Shown: positions 8,405-17,837 of the stretch, one piece after another
Layout: each line of letters begins with the position of its first letter
Numbering within the stretch: the stretch's first letter is position 1
Assembly (NCBI GenBank): GCA_964511625.1
Contig: CAZEJG010000009.1
Span: 69,346-133,345 of the forward strand
DNA: 64,000 nucleotides
Reading direction: 5' to 3'
Source: Pseudohoeflea sp964511625
GTDB taxonomy: Bacteria > Pseudomonadota > Alphaproteobacteria > Rhizobiales > Rhizobiaceae
Translations under genes and position numbers: made by a program
Notes under the pieces: generated by a model
Seen by the model: only the letters and a program-made list of their open reading frames with translations
What the model was told of the DNA's origin: nothing
The model's database searches: none

Positions 8405-9178
8405 TCACGCGAGAGAGGGTAGCGCGGACAGCAAACGGTGCAGCGTGGAGATGGTCGAAGCGTCGGCGACGCCATCCACTCGCGCCGGACGGAAGTGGCG
8501 CTGAAAGGCCATGACGGCCCCCTTTGTCGCGGCGCCGAAGATGCCGTGCGTCTCGGTCTGGTAGCCGTAAAGCGACAGCATTGTCTGCAGCGCCTCGACC
8601 GGCGGTCCGCTGTCGCCTTCCTGAAAGAAACGGCCACCGCCGATCGGCTCCGGCTCCACCCAGTGTCCGACGCCCTCCTTGGCGAGCCAGGCCCAGTCGA
8701 ACCATTCGCCCGGATCGATCTTGCGCCCGATGGAGACGTCGGAATGACCGAGCACCCGGTCGGGTGCAATCGAATGCCGGGCGATGATGTCGCGGCAAAG
8801 CCGGGCGACTGCGCGCATCTGCACGACCGGATAGGCAGGAGCGCCGGCATCGTGCCCGGCGTTGACGATCTCGATCCCGATGGACGCCGAATTGATGTCG
8901 GCCTCGCCCTTCCAGTAGCTCTTGCCCGCATGCCAGGCGCGCAGGCTCTCCGGCACCATCTGGGTGACGATGCCGCCCTCGTCGACGAGATAATGGGCGG
9001 AGACTTCGGCATCGGCATCGCACAGACGCTCGAGCGCGCCCTTGGCCGTCGGCATGCCGGTATAATGGAGAAGGATCATGTCCGGCTGCCGCGGTGTCGC
9101 GCCGCCTCCGGCCCGGGGACCGAAATTGGGGGAAACGCGAACCAGGGCGGGCGGGAAATCCGGGTCGAACCCGGTCAT
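8405..9178 (-). CDS. N-acetylmuramoyl-L-alanine amidase with peptidoglycan-binding domain (AmiD/AmpD family)
   Basis: This zinc amidase cleaves the bond between MurNAc and L-alanine. The Amidase_2 domain covers about residues 15-165 with the zinc-binding histidine in ILLHYTG, the VSAHYLVDEGG motif and a second metal/catalytic motif GHSDVSIGRKIDPG. A PG_binding_1 domain follows at about 185-250 (GPPVEALQTMLSLYGY, GIFGAATKGAVMAFQ). There is no clear signal peptide, so it may be cytoplasmic (AmpD-like, recycling) or exported another way. The two-domain build is that of AmiD. The start codon overlaps the stop of the TerB/J-domain gene by 4 bp. Confidence 0.9.
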   Translation of the reverse strand: MTGFDPDFPPALVRVSPNFGPRAGGGATPRQPDMILLHYTGMPTAKGALERLCDADAEVSAHYLVDEGGIVTQMVPESLRAWHAGKSYWKGEADINSASIGIEIVNAGHDAGAPAYPVVQMRAVARLCRDIIARHSIAPDRVLGHSDVSIGRKIDPGEWFDWAWLAKEGVGHWVEPEPIGGGRFFQEGDSGPPVEALQTMLSLYGYQTETHGIFGAATKGAVMAFQRHFRPARVDGVADASTISTLHRLLSALPSLA

Positions 9179-9885
9179 GCGGGAACCCGCTGCTTCTCGA
9201 TCGCCGCATAGGCGGAATTGATGGCCGCCATCCGGTCATTGGCGATCGCCAGGAATTCCTCGGGCACCCCGCGCGCCAGAAGAGCATCCGGATGGCTGTC
9301 GGCGGCGAGCTTGCGATAGCGCCGACGAACCTCATCGAAAGAGGCGTCCTGTTCGACGCCGAGCACCTGGTAGGGATCGATGCCGTCGGGATGGACGTGG
9401 CGGGCGACGATGCGGTCGAAATGCTCTTCGTCGAAGCCGAAGATGTCGGCCACATGGGCGATGAATTCCAGTTCCTTCTGGTGGATCAGAGAATCCGCCT
9501 TGGCGATGTGGAACAGCCCGTCGAGAATGTCCTCGAGCATGGCGCAGTTGGACACGCCCGATCCGCACAGGCCGGCGATACGCTCGGCATAGATGTCGTA
9601 GCCTGCTACGTCCTGCTTGGCGATGTTGTAGAGCCGGGAGACGTTGTGCGCCTCCTCCTCGGGAATGGCGAAGATGTCCTGGAAGGCGGCCACCTCTTCC
9701 TTCGACACCACGCCGTCGGCCTTGGCCATCTTGGCCGAAAGCGCGATCATGGCGACCGAGAAAGCCACCTTGCGCCGCGTCTCCGGATCACCGGCGAACA
9801 CCGTCCGCACGGTTTCAACCAGATTGGTGAAAGCGTGGGAAGCCGTTCCGCCGACGGCGTCGAAGAGGCGTTTGAGCAGCGACAT
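9175..9885 (-). CDS. TerB-like and J-domain protein (DjlA-like)
   Basis: The 236-residue protein has a TerB-like helical domain at about residues 35-160, with acidic metal-binding-type motifs such as KADGVVSKEE and KADSLIHQKE, and a C-terminal J-domain at about 170-236 that keeps the HPD tripeptide (DSHPDAL). J-domains stimulate the ATPase of DnaK. E. coli DjlA has the same order but also a membrane anchor; none is seen here, so this is a soluble relative. It is the first gene of a two-gene unit with the amidase, overlapping by 4 bp, an arrangement common in Rhizobiales. Confidence 0.88.
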   Translation of the reverse strand: MSLLKRLFDAVGGTASHAFTNLVETVRTVFAGDPETRRKVAFSVAMIALSAKMAKADGVVSKEEVAAFQDIFAIPEEEAHNVSRLYNIAKQDVAGYDIYAERIAGLCGSGVSNCAMLEDILDGLFHIAKADSLIHQKELEFIAHVADIFGFDEEHFDRIVARHVHPDGIDPYQVLGVEQDASFDEVRRRYRKLAADSHPDALLARGVPEEFLAIANDRMAAINSAYAAIEKQRVPA

Positions 9886-10011
9886 GATTCTCGTTTAGTC
9901 CAAGAGTGCGGCAAAAGCGAGTGTGGCGCGTTCACGCACGTATCAACTTAGTGAATGAATCGGGACCTTTTTCTCGTTTGACCGAGGCGCGCCGATCGGG
10001 TTTGTGGGCGC

Positions 10012-10899
10012 ATGAGCCGCACCCTGCCCCAAACGTCGACCCCGCCCCTTTCCGGTTATGTTTACGGCCTGATCGGCGTGATGATCTTTGCCGCCACCCT
10101 GCCGATGACCCATGTGGCGCTCGGCGGTTTCTCGCCGGCCTTCATCACCTTCGGCCGGGCCTTCGGGGCAAGTGTCGTGGCGGCAGGCGCGCTGCTCCTT
10201 CTGCGCCGCCCGCTGCCGCGCGAGCGCCGCGGCGAACTGTTCGCAGCCGGCCTGCTTCTGGCTTTCGGTTTTCCGGGCTTCTCCTCGGTCGCCATGCAGA
10301 CCGTGCCCGCTTCCCATGGCGGGATCGTGCTCGGCGTGCTGCCGCTGATGACCGCCTGCTTCGCAGCCCTCTTCGGCGGCGAGAGGCCGGGCCTCTTGTT
10401 CTGGTCATTCGCCGTCGCGGGGGCCTTGCTCGTGGTCTCCTTCTCGCTCTCCGGCGTCGACATCACGCCCGGCATAGGCGACCTGTGGCTGGGCTGTGCG
10501 GCCCTTGCCGCCTCCTGCGGCTACGTGATCTCCGGCAAGCTGGCTCGCACCATGCCCGGCTGGGAGGTCATCGCCTGGGCGCTCGTCTTCATTTCCCCCA
10601 TCTCGCTCGTCGGGACGCTGTGGTCACTCGGCGGCGGGATCGACGATCCCGGCCCCTTCGAACTGGCGGGTTTCGCCTATCTGATGCTGGGTTCGATGTT
10701 CGGCGGCTTCGTGTTCTGGAACCGCGGATTGGCACTCGGCGGCATCGCCCGCGTCGGGCAAGTGCAGTTGTTGCAGTCCTTCTTCACGATTGCCTTCTCC
10801 GCCCTGCTGCTCGGCGAGACGATCACGCCGGTGAAGATCGCCTACGCAATCGCCGTGGCGGCGGTGGTCTGGATGGGCCGCAAGGCGAAGGTCGGCTGA
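10012..10899 (+). CDS. EamA-family (DMT superfamily) transporter
   Basis: The 295-residue hydrophobic protein has about ten transmembrane helices arranged as two EamA repeats (about residues 15-145 and 160-290). Members of the drug/metabolite transporter superfamily export or exchange small metabolites; the substrate cannot be read from sequence. It is divergent from the TerB/J-domain gene, and its 3' end is 4 bp from the end of the convergent MarR gene, so these two units probably share no regulation. Confidence 0.85.
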   Translation: MSRTLPQTSTPPLSGYVYGLIGVMIFAATLPMTHVALGGFSPAFITFGRAFGASVVAAGALLLLRRPLPRERRGELFAAGLLLAFGFPGFSSVAMQTVPASHGGIVLGVLPLMTACFAALFGGERPGLLFWSFAVAGALLVVSFSLSGVDITPGIGDLWLGCAALAASCGYVISGKLARTMPGWEVIAWALVFISPISLVGTLWSLGGGIDDPGPFELAGFAYLMLGSMFGGFVFWNRGLALGGIARVGQVQLLQSFFTIAFSALLLGETITPVKIAYAIAVAAVVWMGRKAKVG

Positions 10900-10903
10900 A
10901 CTC

Positions 10904-11425
10904 TCACATGCTGGCGGCGGCGCGGGTCGCCTGATCGTACTGGCCCGACATCACCCGCATGAGAGCGGCAATCTCGCTGACTCGGGCTTCGTCGAGGGCC
11001 AATGACCGGATCGGCTCGACCAGAAGTTTTTCGCGCAGCCGGCGATACTGAAGGCAGTGATCGGTCCCGGCGGGCGTGATGTGGACCGTCTTCTCCTTGC
11101 CGCGGCGGCCGCTTTCGACGAGCCCGATCGCCTCGAGTTTCTTGAGCGCATAGGCCACCACATGGGTGTCCTCGATGTTGAACATCATGCACAATTCACT
11201 CTGGCTCTTGGCCCGCTCGCGGTGATTGACCGCATGCAGGATCTGCACCTCCATGCTCGACAGCCCGCCGCCATGGGCGGCGTTGGAACACGCCGCGATC
11301 CAGCGATGATAGGCGTTGCCGAGAACCACGAGGGCGAATTCGAGTTCGGAGAGCGAGGGCATGGCGCCATCGGCCAGATGGGAGGCGGAAACGATCGGCC
11401 CGATAGGTGCCTGTTTCGTGCTCAT
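10904..11425 (-). CDS. MarR-family winged-helix transcriptional regulator
   Basis: The 173-residue protein has the MarR fold: a helical dimerisation part at both ends and a central winged helix at about residues 55-125, with the recognition region in SQSELCMMFNIEDTHVVAYALKKL and the wing near GRRGKEKTVHITPAG. MarR proteins usually repress a neighbouring operon until a small ligand binds. The gene is divergent from the 5-oxoprolinase gene, and a perfect 17-bp palindrome sits almost midway between them, so it probably controls both. The ligand is unknown; an oxoproline- or hydantoin-type compound is a reasonable guess only. Confidence 0.88.
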   Translation of the reverse strand: MSTKQAPIGPIVSASHLADGAMPSLSELEFALVVLGNAYHRWIAACSNAAHGGGLSSMEVQILHAVNHRERAKSQSELCMMFNIEDTHVVAYALKKLEAIGLVESGRRGKEKTVHITPAGTDHCLQYRRLREKLLVEPIRSLALDEARVSEIAALMRVMSGQYDQATRAAASM

Positions 11426-11482
11426 GATCCTCGTCTCCTTGCAATTCCCATTGGGAGAAGCTTCGGTCTACGATGATAAAAT

Positions 11483-11499
11483 GTCAATAAATTATTGAC
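11483..11499. promoter_or_regulatory. Palindromic operator between marR and the 5-oxoprolinase gene
   Basis: GTCAATAA-A-TTATTGAC is a perfect inverted repeat with 8-bp arms and a single central base. It lies 58 bp upstream of the marR start and 56 bp upstream of the oxoprolinase start, in the only AT-rich part of the divergent gap. Size, symmetry and place fit a MarR dimer site that would repress both genes. Binding is inferred. Confidence 0.75.
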
Positions 11500-11554
11500 G
11501 TCGTGCAAGCAACATGGTTCTCCTAGGGGACTCCGGACAAGGAAGGACAGGCGC

Positions 11555-14500
11555 ATGACTGAGGGCAAGTGGGATTTCTGGATTGACCGCGGCGGCACCT
11601 TCACCGATGTGGTCGGCCGTGCGCCGGACGGAAACCTGCACCAGCGCAAGCTCCTCTCCGAAAACCCCGAGGCCTACAAGGATGCCGCCATCCAGGGCAT
11701 CCGCGATCTGCTCGGCGTCGCCCAGGAAGAAGCGATCCCCGCCGGCCGCATCGGCGCGGTCAAGATGGGCACCACCGTCGCCACCAACGCGCTGCTCGAG
11801 CGCAAGGGCGACCGCACCCTCCTCGTCATCACCAAGGGCTTCCGCGACGCGCTCAGGATCGCCTACCAGGCCCGGCCGGACATTTTCGCCAAAGAGATCA
11901 TTCTGCCCGAACAGCTCTACGAGCGGGTGATCGAGGTCGACGAGCGCATGTCCGCCAAGGGCGAGCCGCGCCACACGCCGGATATCGCCTCGATTGAAAG
12001 CGCACTCTCCGAGGCGCGCGCGGCGGGCATCGATTCTGTGGCGATCGTACTGATGCACGCCTGGCGCAATCCGGACCACGAAATGCTGGTCGAGGCGGCC
12101 TGCGAAAAGGCGGGCTTTGCCCAGATCTCGGTGAGCCACAAGGTCTCGCCGCTGATCAAGCTCGTCGGCCGCGGCGACACCACCGTGGTCGATGCCTATC
12201 TCTCCCCGATCCTGCGGCGCTATGTCGACCGTGTGGCGGGCGAACTCGGCGCCACGCCCGCCGGCGAGGAAGGCCCCACGCTGCAATTCATGATGTCCTC
12301 GGGCGGATTAACCGCAGCCGACAAGTTCCGCGGCAAGGACGCAATTCTGTCGGGTCCGGCCGGCGGTGTGGTCGGCATGGTCGAGACGGCGGAGCTCGCG
12401 GGCTATTCACGCGTCATCGGCTTCGACATGGGCGGCACGTCGACGGACGTGGCCCATTATGACGGCGACTATGAACGCGCCTTCGACACCGAGGTCGCCG
12501 GCGTCCGCATCCGCGCGCCGATGATGCGCATTCATACGGTGGCAGCCGGCGGCGGTTCGGTGCTGCACGCCGACGAGGGCCGCTTCCGCGCCGGCCCCGA
12601 TTCCGCCGGCGCCAATCCCGGCCCCGCCTGCTACCGCCGCGGCGGTCCCCTGACGGTGACCGACGCCAACGTGATGCTCGGCAAGCTGCAGCCCGACTTC
12701 TTCCCCGCCATCTTCGGGCCCGGCCAGGACCAGCCGCTCGACCGCGACGCGGTGGCGAAACGCTTCGAGGAACTGGCAAAAGAAACACCCGGCAAGTCGG
12801 CGGAAGAGATCGCGGAAGGGTTCGTCACCATCGCGGTCGAGAACATGGCCAACGCCATCAAGAAGATCTCCGTCCAGCGCGGCTACGACGTGACCAAATA
12901 CCTGCTCAACTGCTTTGGAGGCGCCGGCGGACAGCATGCCTGCCTCGTGGCGGATGCGCTCGGCATGGAAGCGATCCTCATCCATCCCTTCTCGGGACTT
13001 CTCTCGGCCTACGGCATCGGTCTCGCCCGCGTCTTCGCCTCCCGCCAGCAGGCGCTGATCGCCCCGCTCGACACCGACAGCAAGGCCGCCGTCGAGAAAC
13101 TCGTCGGCGAACTCGAGGGCGGCGTCATCGCCGAGATGGCCGAACAGGGGATTTCGGCGGACAAGGTCGCAGCCCGGCCCGTCCTGCAACTGCGCTATGA
13201 CGGCACCGACACGACGCTTCCGATCGCCATGGAGGGGTTCGATCTCGCCCGTGCGCGCAGCGATTTCGAGGCCGCGCACAAGGCGCAGTTCGGCTTCATC
13301 TACGACAACAAGGCCATCGTCATCGAGGCCGTTTCCGTGGAAGGAACCGACACCTCGGGCGGCAAGCGCGAGGAAGCCGAACACGCCCTGGATGCCCGCG
13401 AGATCGGTGATGATGAAACGCGCCAGATCTATTCGGGCGGTGCCTGGCACGCTGCCCGCGTGATCCGCCGCGAGGGCCTGAAACCCGGCAACCGGGTCAA
13501 GGGCCCGGCGCTGGTCATCGAGCCCAACCAGACCATCGTCGTCGAACCGGGCTGGAGCGCCGAGATCAATGCCCGCGATCACGTGATCCTCACCCGGCAC
13601 GAAAAACTCGACCGGGCGATGGCGATCGGCACCGATCACGCCGACCCGGTGCTGCTCGAAGTGTTCAATAACCTCTTCATGTCGATCGCGGAACAGATGG
13701 GCGTGACGCTGCAGAACACCGCCTATTCGGTCAACATCAAGGAACGGCTCGACTTCTCCTGCGCCGTCTTCGACCGCACCGGCGCTCTCGTTGCCAACGC
13801 CCCGCACATGCCGGTGCATCTGGGCTCGATGGACCGTTCGGTGGAGACCATCATCCGGCTCAACGAGGGCCAGATAAGGCCCGGCGACGTCTTCGCGCTC
13901 AACGCGCCGTACAATGGCGGCACCCACCTTCCGGACATCACGGTCGTTACCCCGGTCTTCGCCGACAATTCGGACACCGAGATCCTGTTCTGGGCGGCCT
14001 CGCGCGGTCACCACGCCGATGTCGGCGGCACCGCGCCCGGTTCGATGACGCCACTCGCCACGACGGTGGACGAGGAAGGCGTCCTGATCGACAACTTCAA
14101 GCTTGTCGACCAGGGCCGGTTCCGCGAGACCGAACTCGAAGAGCTTCTCACCAACCACCCCTATCCGGTCCGCAACGTCACCCAGAACGTCGCCGACCTG
14201 AAGGCGCAGATCGCCGCCAACGAAAAGGGTGTCGCGAACCTGAGGAAAATGGTCGCCGATTTCGGGCTCGACGTGGTGGAAGCCTATATGGGCCACGTCC
14301 AGGACAATGCCGCCGAGAGTGTGGCGCGTGTCCTCGAAAAGCTCACCGATTCCGAATATGCCTACGACACCGATACCGGCCAGACGATCCGGGTGAAGAT
14401 CACCGTCGACCGCGAGAAGCGCGAGGCGACCGTCGATTTCACCGGGACGTCAGAGGCGCGCGAGAACAATTTCAACGCGCCCGAGCCGGTGGCCCGCGCC

Positions 14501-15187
14501 GCCGTGCTCTATGCCTTCCGGGTGATGGTGGAAAAACCGATCCCGATGAATGCGGGCTGCCTGAGGCCGATAAAAATCATCATCCCCGAGGGCTCAATGC
14601 TCAAGCCCGCCTATCCGCGCGCGGTCGTGGCCGGCAACGTCGAGACCTCGCAGCACGTGACCAATGCGCTCTTCGGCGCCATGGGGGCTCTCGCCAACGC
14701 CCAGGGGACCATGAACAACCTGACCTTCGGCAACGCGACATACCAGTACTACGAGACCATCTGCTCAGGCTCGCCGGCAGGCTACCACAATGACAGCACC
14801 GGTTTTTCGGGAACGTCGGGCGTCCACACCCACATGACCAACTCACGGCTGACCGATCCGGAGGTGCTGGAAATGCGCTTCCCCGTCGAACTCGAGGAGT
14901 TCCATATCCGCGAAGGTTCGGGCGGCAAGGGAAAGTTCAACGCCGGCGACGGCACGAAAAGAACCCTTCGTTTCCTTGAACGGATGGAAATGGCGATCCT
15001 GTCGTCGCACCGGAACCGTCCGCCGGAAGGTATCGACGGCGGAGAAGAGGGACAGGTCGGGAAGACGGAAATCCGCCGCAGGGACGGCACGATCGAGAAA
15101 CTGAAAGCCTGCGACCAGACGGTGCTGGAGGCCGGCGAAGCGGTAATCCTGACGACGCCGACAGCGGGCGGCGCGGGACGGGCCTAA
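11555..15187 (+). CDS. Fused 5-oxoprolinase / hydantoinase (HyuA-HyuB type)
   Basis: This 1210-residue protein joins an ATP-binding hydantoinase A/oxoprolinase half (about residues 1-690) to a hydantoinase B half (about 695-1205), the order in eukaryotic-type 5-oxoprolinase, which opens 5-oxo-L-proline to glutamate with ATP. Motifs include DRGGTFTDVVGR at the N-terminus, GFDMGGTSTDVAHYDG and SGPAGGVVGM in the actin-like ATPase part, and NAPYNGGTHLPDITVVTPVF in the B half. The ATG at 11555 follows GGAAGGACAG; an earlier in-frame start would overlap the operator. Substrate may be oxoproline, a hydantoin or another cyclic amide. Confidence 0.9.
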   Translation: MTEGKWDFWIDRGGTFTDVVGRAPDGNLHQRKLLSENPEAYKDAAIQGIRDLLGVAQEEAIPAGRIGAVKMGTTVATNALLERKGDRTLLVITKGFRDALRIAYQARPDIFAKEIILPEQLYERVIEVDERMSAKGEPRHTPDIASIESALSEARAAGIDSVAIVLMHAWRNPDHEMLVEAACEKAGFAQISVSHKVSPLIKLVGRGDTTVVDAYLSPILRRYVDRVAGELGATPAGEEGPTLQFMMSSGGLTAADKFRGKDAILSGPAGGVVGMVETAELAGYSRVIGFDMGGTSTDVAHYDGDYERAFDTEVAGVRIRAPMMRIHTVAAGGGSVLHADEGRFRAGPDSAGANPGPACYRRGGPLTVTDANVMLGKLQPDFFPAIFGPGQDQPLDRDAVAKRFEELAKETPGKSAEEIAEGFVTIAVENMANAIKKISVQRGYDVTKYLLNCFGGAGGQHACLVADALGMEAILIHPFSGLLSAYGIGLARVFASRQQALIAPLDTDSKAAVEKLVGELEGGVIAEMAEQGISADKVAARPVLQLRYDGTDTTLPIAMEGFDLARARSDFEAAHKAQFGFIYDNKAIVIEAVSVEGTDTSGGKREEAEHALDAREIGDDETRQIYSGGAWHAARVIRREGLKPGNRVKGPALVIEPNQTIVVEPGWSAEINARDHVILTRHEKLDRAMAIGTDHADPVLLEVFNNLFMSIAEQMGVTLQNTAYSVNIKERLDFSCAVFDRTGALVANAPHMPVHLGSMDRSVETIIRLNEGQIRPGDVFALNAPYNGGTHLPDITVVTPVFADNSDTEILFWAASRGHHADVGGTAPGSMTPLATTVDEEGVLIDNFKLVDQGRFRETELEELLTNHPYPVRNVTQNVADLKAQIAANEKGVANLRKMVADFGLDVVEAYMGHVQDNAAESVARVLEKLTDSEYAYDTDTGQTIRVKITVDREKREATVDFTGTSEARENNFNAPEPVARAAVLYAFRVMVEKPIPMNAGCLRPIKIIIPEGSMLKPAYPRAVVAGNVETSQHVTNALFGAMGALANAQGTMNNLTFGNATYQYYETICSGSPAGYHNDSTGFSGTSGVHTHMTNSRLTDPEVLEMRFPVELEEFHIREGSGGKGKFNAGDGTKRTLRFLERMEMAILSSHRNRPPEGIDGGEEGQVGKTEIRRRDGTIEKLKACDQTVLEAGEAVILTTPTAGGAGRA

Positions 15188-16743
15188 CCCACGACCTTCA
15201 GGTGGCGGCGCGGCCGTTCAGAGCGGGCGGCATAGCCTACCGCCTGGATCGCCGTCATCGCAGTCTCCGCGGGCCAGCCACTGACCGCGGCATTCGGGAA
15301 CAGTGCGGCGAAGGCGAGATCCTCGTCGCTGCGAGCTTCGAACCACAATTCGAAGCCGACGGCGGCTGCGAAATCAGCCACGGCATCGACCACCTGGCTC
15401 TCGGCACGGCTGGCCGCCGTCCGGCGCAGGCGGGCGGCATCGATCCGCCAGCAATCGACCGGCGAATTGGCCGCGCGCGCAATGTCGAAGGCGCCGCTGA
15501 CCAGATCGGTCGAGACGATGCGGACGCCGATGGCACGCAGAGCCGCTATATTGTCTTCCGCCCCCTCTCCCGATGCCCGGCCCAAAGCGCGAAAATCCAC
15601 TTCAAGCGCGAAGCGTTCAGGCGTCAGGCCGGCCTGGGCGATCCGGTCGCCCAGGCGGTTGGCGAAACCGCGACGCGAAATCGTCCGCATCGACAGCGAA
15701 AGCGCCACACACAGATGAGCGGGCCAGTCGGCCATATCGCGCATCACGGTCTCGACGAGCCATTCCTCCATGGCGATCTCGAGCCCGTCGCTGCGGTCCC
15801 TGGCGCCCGCCTCGCAGCCGATCCAGAGGAGTTCGGCGGAGAACCCGCGCGGCTTGAGCGTGCCGGACTGCCAGACCGGGCGGTACTCGACGCCGAGCTG
15901 CCCCTGCTCGATGGCCCGGCGCAGGATACGCTGTGAGCCGTGGGGCGAGGTCTCGCCCTCATCGGTGGGACCGACATGAAAGGCGTGGCGGGCATCACCC
16001 CGTTCCTTGGCGCGGTAAAGTGCGAGATCGGCGCGCTTGAGGGCAGCCGAGAGCGTGTCGTCGCCGCCATGAAGGAAGGAGATGCCGAGGCTCCCGGAGG
16101 TCTCCATCTCCGTGCCGGCGTGCTTGACGGGTTTGAAGACCTTCGCCTGAAGCAGTTGTACGAACCCCTCGATATCGGAGGGCGAGTGTTCGCCTTCGGC
16201 CAGGATGACGAACTCATCGCCACCGAGACGGTAGGCGCGGCAATCGAAATCGCAGGCGGCACGCAGGCGTTTGGCGAGCGCCGAGAGCACCGCATCGCCG
16301 GCATCGTGACCCAGCGTGTCGTTGATCTCCTTGAACCTGTCGAGATCGATCAGGATGAGGGCAGCAAGCGTTCCGTTGGCATCAGTTCCGGCAAGGGTGG
16401 CCGTGTCACGTTTGAGGGCATGGCGGTTGCCGAGCCCGGTGAGCGCATCGTGATAGGCCAGATGATAGAGTTCGACGACACCGGACCGTTCGGCCGACAA
16501 CAGCCGTTCGGCTTCGTCGAGACGGCGACCGGCACGCGCCGCGACATAGCCGAAGCCGAGCGTGCACGCCACGATGGCCCCGTTGAGAACCGGGCTGTTG
16601 GCCAGGGAATCGAAAAAGGATAAAAAGCCGTGGCCCGTAGGGAGCCCGGCTGAAAGGCATGCCAACGACGTCAAAGCGCCGATCATCGAGCCAGCGATTG
16701 CATATCGCTTTTCCATGCTCGACGGAAAAATATTCAACATCAT
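15184..16743 (-). CDS. Membrane GGDEF protein with degenerate EAL domain
   Basis: Two N-terminal membrane segments (about residues 15-70) precede a GGDEF domain with an intact active-site GGDEF at 174-178, consistent with diguanylate cyclase activity making cyclic-di-GMP. No obvious inhibitory I-site is seen. The C-terminal third has the length and pattern of an EAL phosphodiesterase, but the EAL signature reads AELL (303-306) and the usual DDFG-type metal motif is replaced by STDLVSG, so hydrolysis is unlikely. The ATG at 16743 was chosen for its GAGGGGG ribosome site; a second ATG follows at once. Its stop overlaps the convergent oxoprolinase stop by 4 bp. Confidence 0.88.
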   Translation of the reverse strand: MMLNIFPSSMEKRYAIAGSMIGALTSLACLSAGLPTGHGFLSFFDSLANSPVLNGAIVACTLGFGYVAARAGRRLDEAERLLSAERSGVVELYHLAYHDALTGLGNRHALKRDTATLAGTDANGTLAALILIDLDRFKEINDTLGHDAGDAVLSALAKRLRAACDFDCRAYRLGGDEFVILAEGEHSPSDIEGFVQLLQAKVFKPVKHAGTEMETSGSLGISFLHGGDDTLSAALKRADLALYRAKERGDARHAFHVGPTDEGETSPHGSQRILRRAIEQGQLGVEYRPVWQSGTLKPRGFSAELLWIGCEAGARDRSDGLEIAMEEWLVETVMRDMADWPAHLCVALSLSMRTISRRGFANRLGDRIAQAGLTPERFALEVDFRALGRASGEGAEDNIAALRAIGVRIVSTDLVSGAFDIARAANSPVDCWRIDAARLRRTAASRAESQVVDAVADFAAAVGFELWFEARSDEDLAFAALFPNAAVSGWPAETAMTAIQAVGYAARSERPRRHLKVVG

Positions 16744-16893
16744 GTCAAATACCCCCTCAAGGACTACAAGCCTACGGGGAAGACTTTTAACAAATGCTGA
16801 GAGGCGGCCGCCGTCGTGACCGGTGGTAAAGGAAGCGTTAGCGCGTACAACCGGCGGATGGCGGCGCACCTCGAATCCGTGTATCACATTGCC

Positions 16894-17760
16894 ATGCACA
16901 CACGCGGATCACTGAGCCTTCGCACACCCCGACGCAATCGCCGCGCCGGGCTTGCGGCCTTGTTTGCCGCCGTCGCCCTCTGCGGTCTGACGGCCGCCTG
17001 CAGCTCCACCACCGGACCGGCCGACGTGCTCTCGCCGGTCTCGCTCACCTCGTCAACGCCGACCGCGGTCCGCGCCCTGCCCTACGCCGATTCCGATCCG
17101 ATCGACTTCGGCGCGCGCACGCCGGCGCTTCATCCGGTCCACGGCATCGACGTATCGAAATACCAGGGCGAAATCGACTGGCCCGAGGTGAGGAAGGCCG
17201 GCATCGCCTTCGCCTTCATCAAGGCCACCGAGGGCGGCGACCGTGTCGACGACCGCTTCGACCGCTACTGGCGCGGGGCTTCTTCCGCCGGCATACCCCA
17301 CGCGCCCTATCATTTCTACTATTTCTGCACGCCGGCCTCCGTGCAGGCGCGCTGGTTCATCCGCAACGTGCCGAAATCGGCGGCAAAAATGCCCCCGGTC
17401 CTCGACATGGAATGGAACCCGGCCTCCCCGAGCTGCAAGCTCAGGCCCGATCCGGCCACCGTGCGGCGCGAGATGAAGACCTGGCTGGACATCGTCGAGA
17501 AGCATTTCGGCCGCAAGGCGATCATCTACACGACCGTCGACTTCCACCGCGAAAACATCGACGGTCACTTCCGCGACCACCAGTTCTGGCTCCGTTCGGT
17601 CGCCGCCCACCCGACCGAGATCTATCCCGGCCATCCCTGGACCTTCTGGCAGTACACCGGAACCGGCAAGCTGCCCGGCATCGGCGGTGACGTCGACATC
17701 AACGCCTTCGCCGGAACGCGCGCGGAGTGGAACGCCTGGCTCGCCAAGCACGGCGGTTGA
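16894..17760 (+). CDS. Glycoside hydrolase family 25 lysozyme, probable lipoprotein
   Basis: GH25 enzymes are N,O-acetylmuramidases. The domain runs from HGIDVSKYQGEIDW to the C-terminus, with the catalytic acidic pair in PVLDMEWN and the FAFIKATEGG strand that closes the active site. The start at 16894 gives a basic, hydrophobic leader ending LTAAC, which looks like a lipoprotein signal, followed by a Ser/Thr/Pro linker. Two earlier in-frame ATG codons (16816, 16858) would add residues before the leader. GH25 in Gram-negative chromosomes may act in wall turnover; a phage origin is not supported by any neighbouring phage gene. Confidence 0.88.
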   Translation: MHTRGSLSLRTPRRNRRAGLAALFAAVALCGLTAACSSTTGPADVLSPVSLTSSTPTAVRALPYADSDPIDFGARTPALHPVHGIDVSKYQGEIDWPEVRKAGIAFAFIKATEGGDRVDDRFDRYWRGASSAGIPHAPYHFYYFCTPASVQARWFIRNVPKSAAKMPPVLDMEWNPASPSCKLRPDPATVRREMKTWLDIVEKHFGRKAIIYTTVDFHRENIDGHFRDHQFWLRSVAAHPTEIYPGHPWTFWQYTGTGKLPGIGGDVDINAFAGTRAEWNAWLAKHGG

Positions 17761-17837
17761 CGCGGAATCTGACCACAGTCGCAATCACGCCATGAAATAG
17801 GTTAGTCTCCGGCCGACAAACAGATCGGGAGACCTTC

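Noticed and set aside
12407..14296. Long minus-strand frame opposite the oxoprolinase gene
   Set aside because: Same pattern of a mirror frame: no recognisable domains, and the plus-strand protein has full-length family motifs.
16894..17760. Phage endolysin origin of the GH25 gene
   Set aside because: It has a lipoprotein-type export signal and no holin, integrase or structural phage gene nearby.
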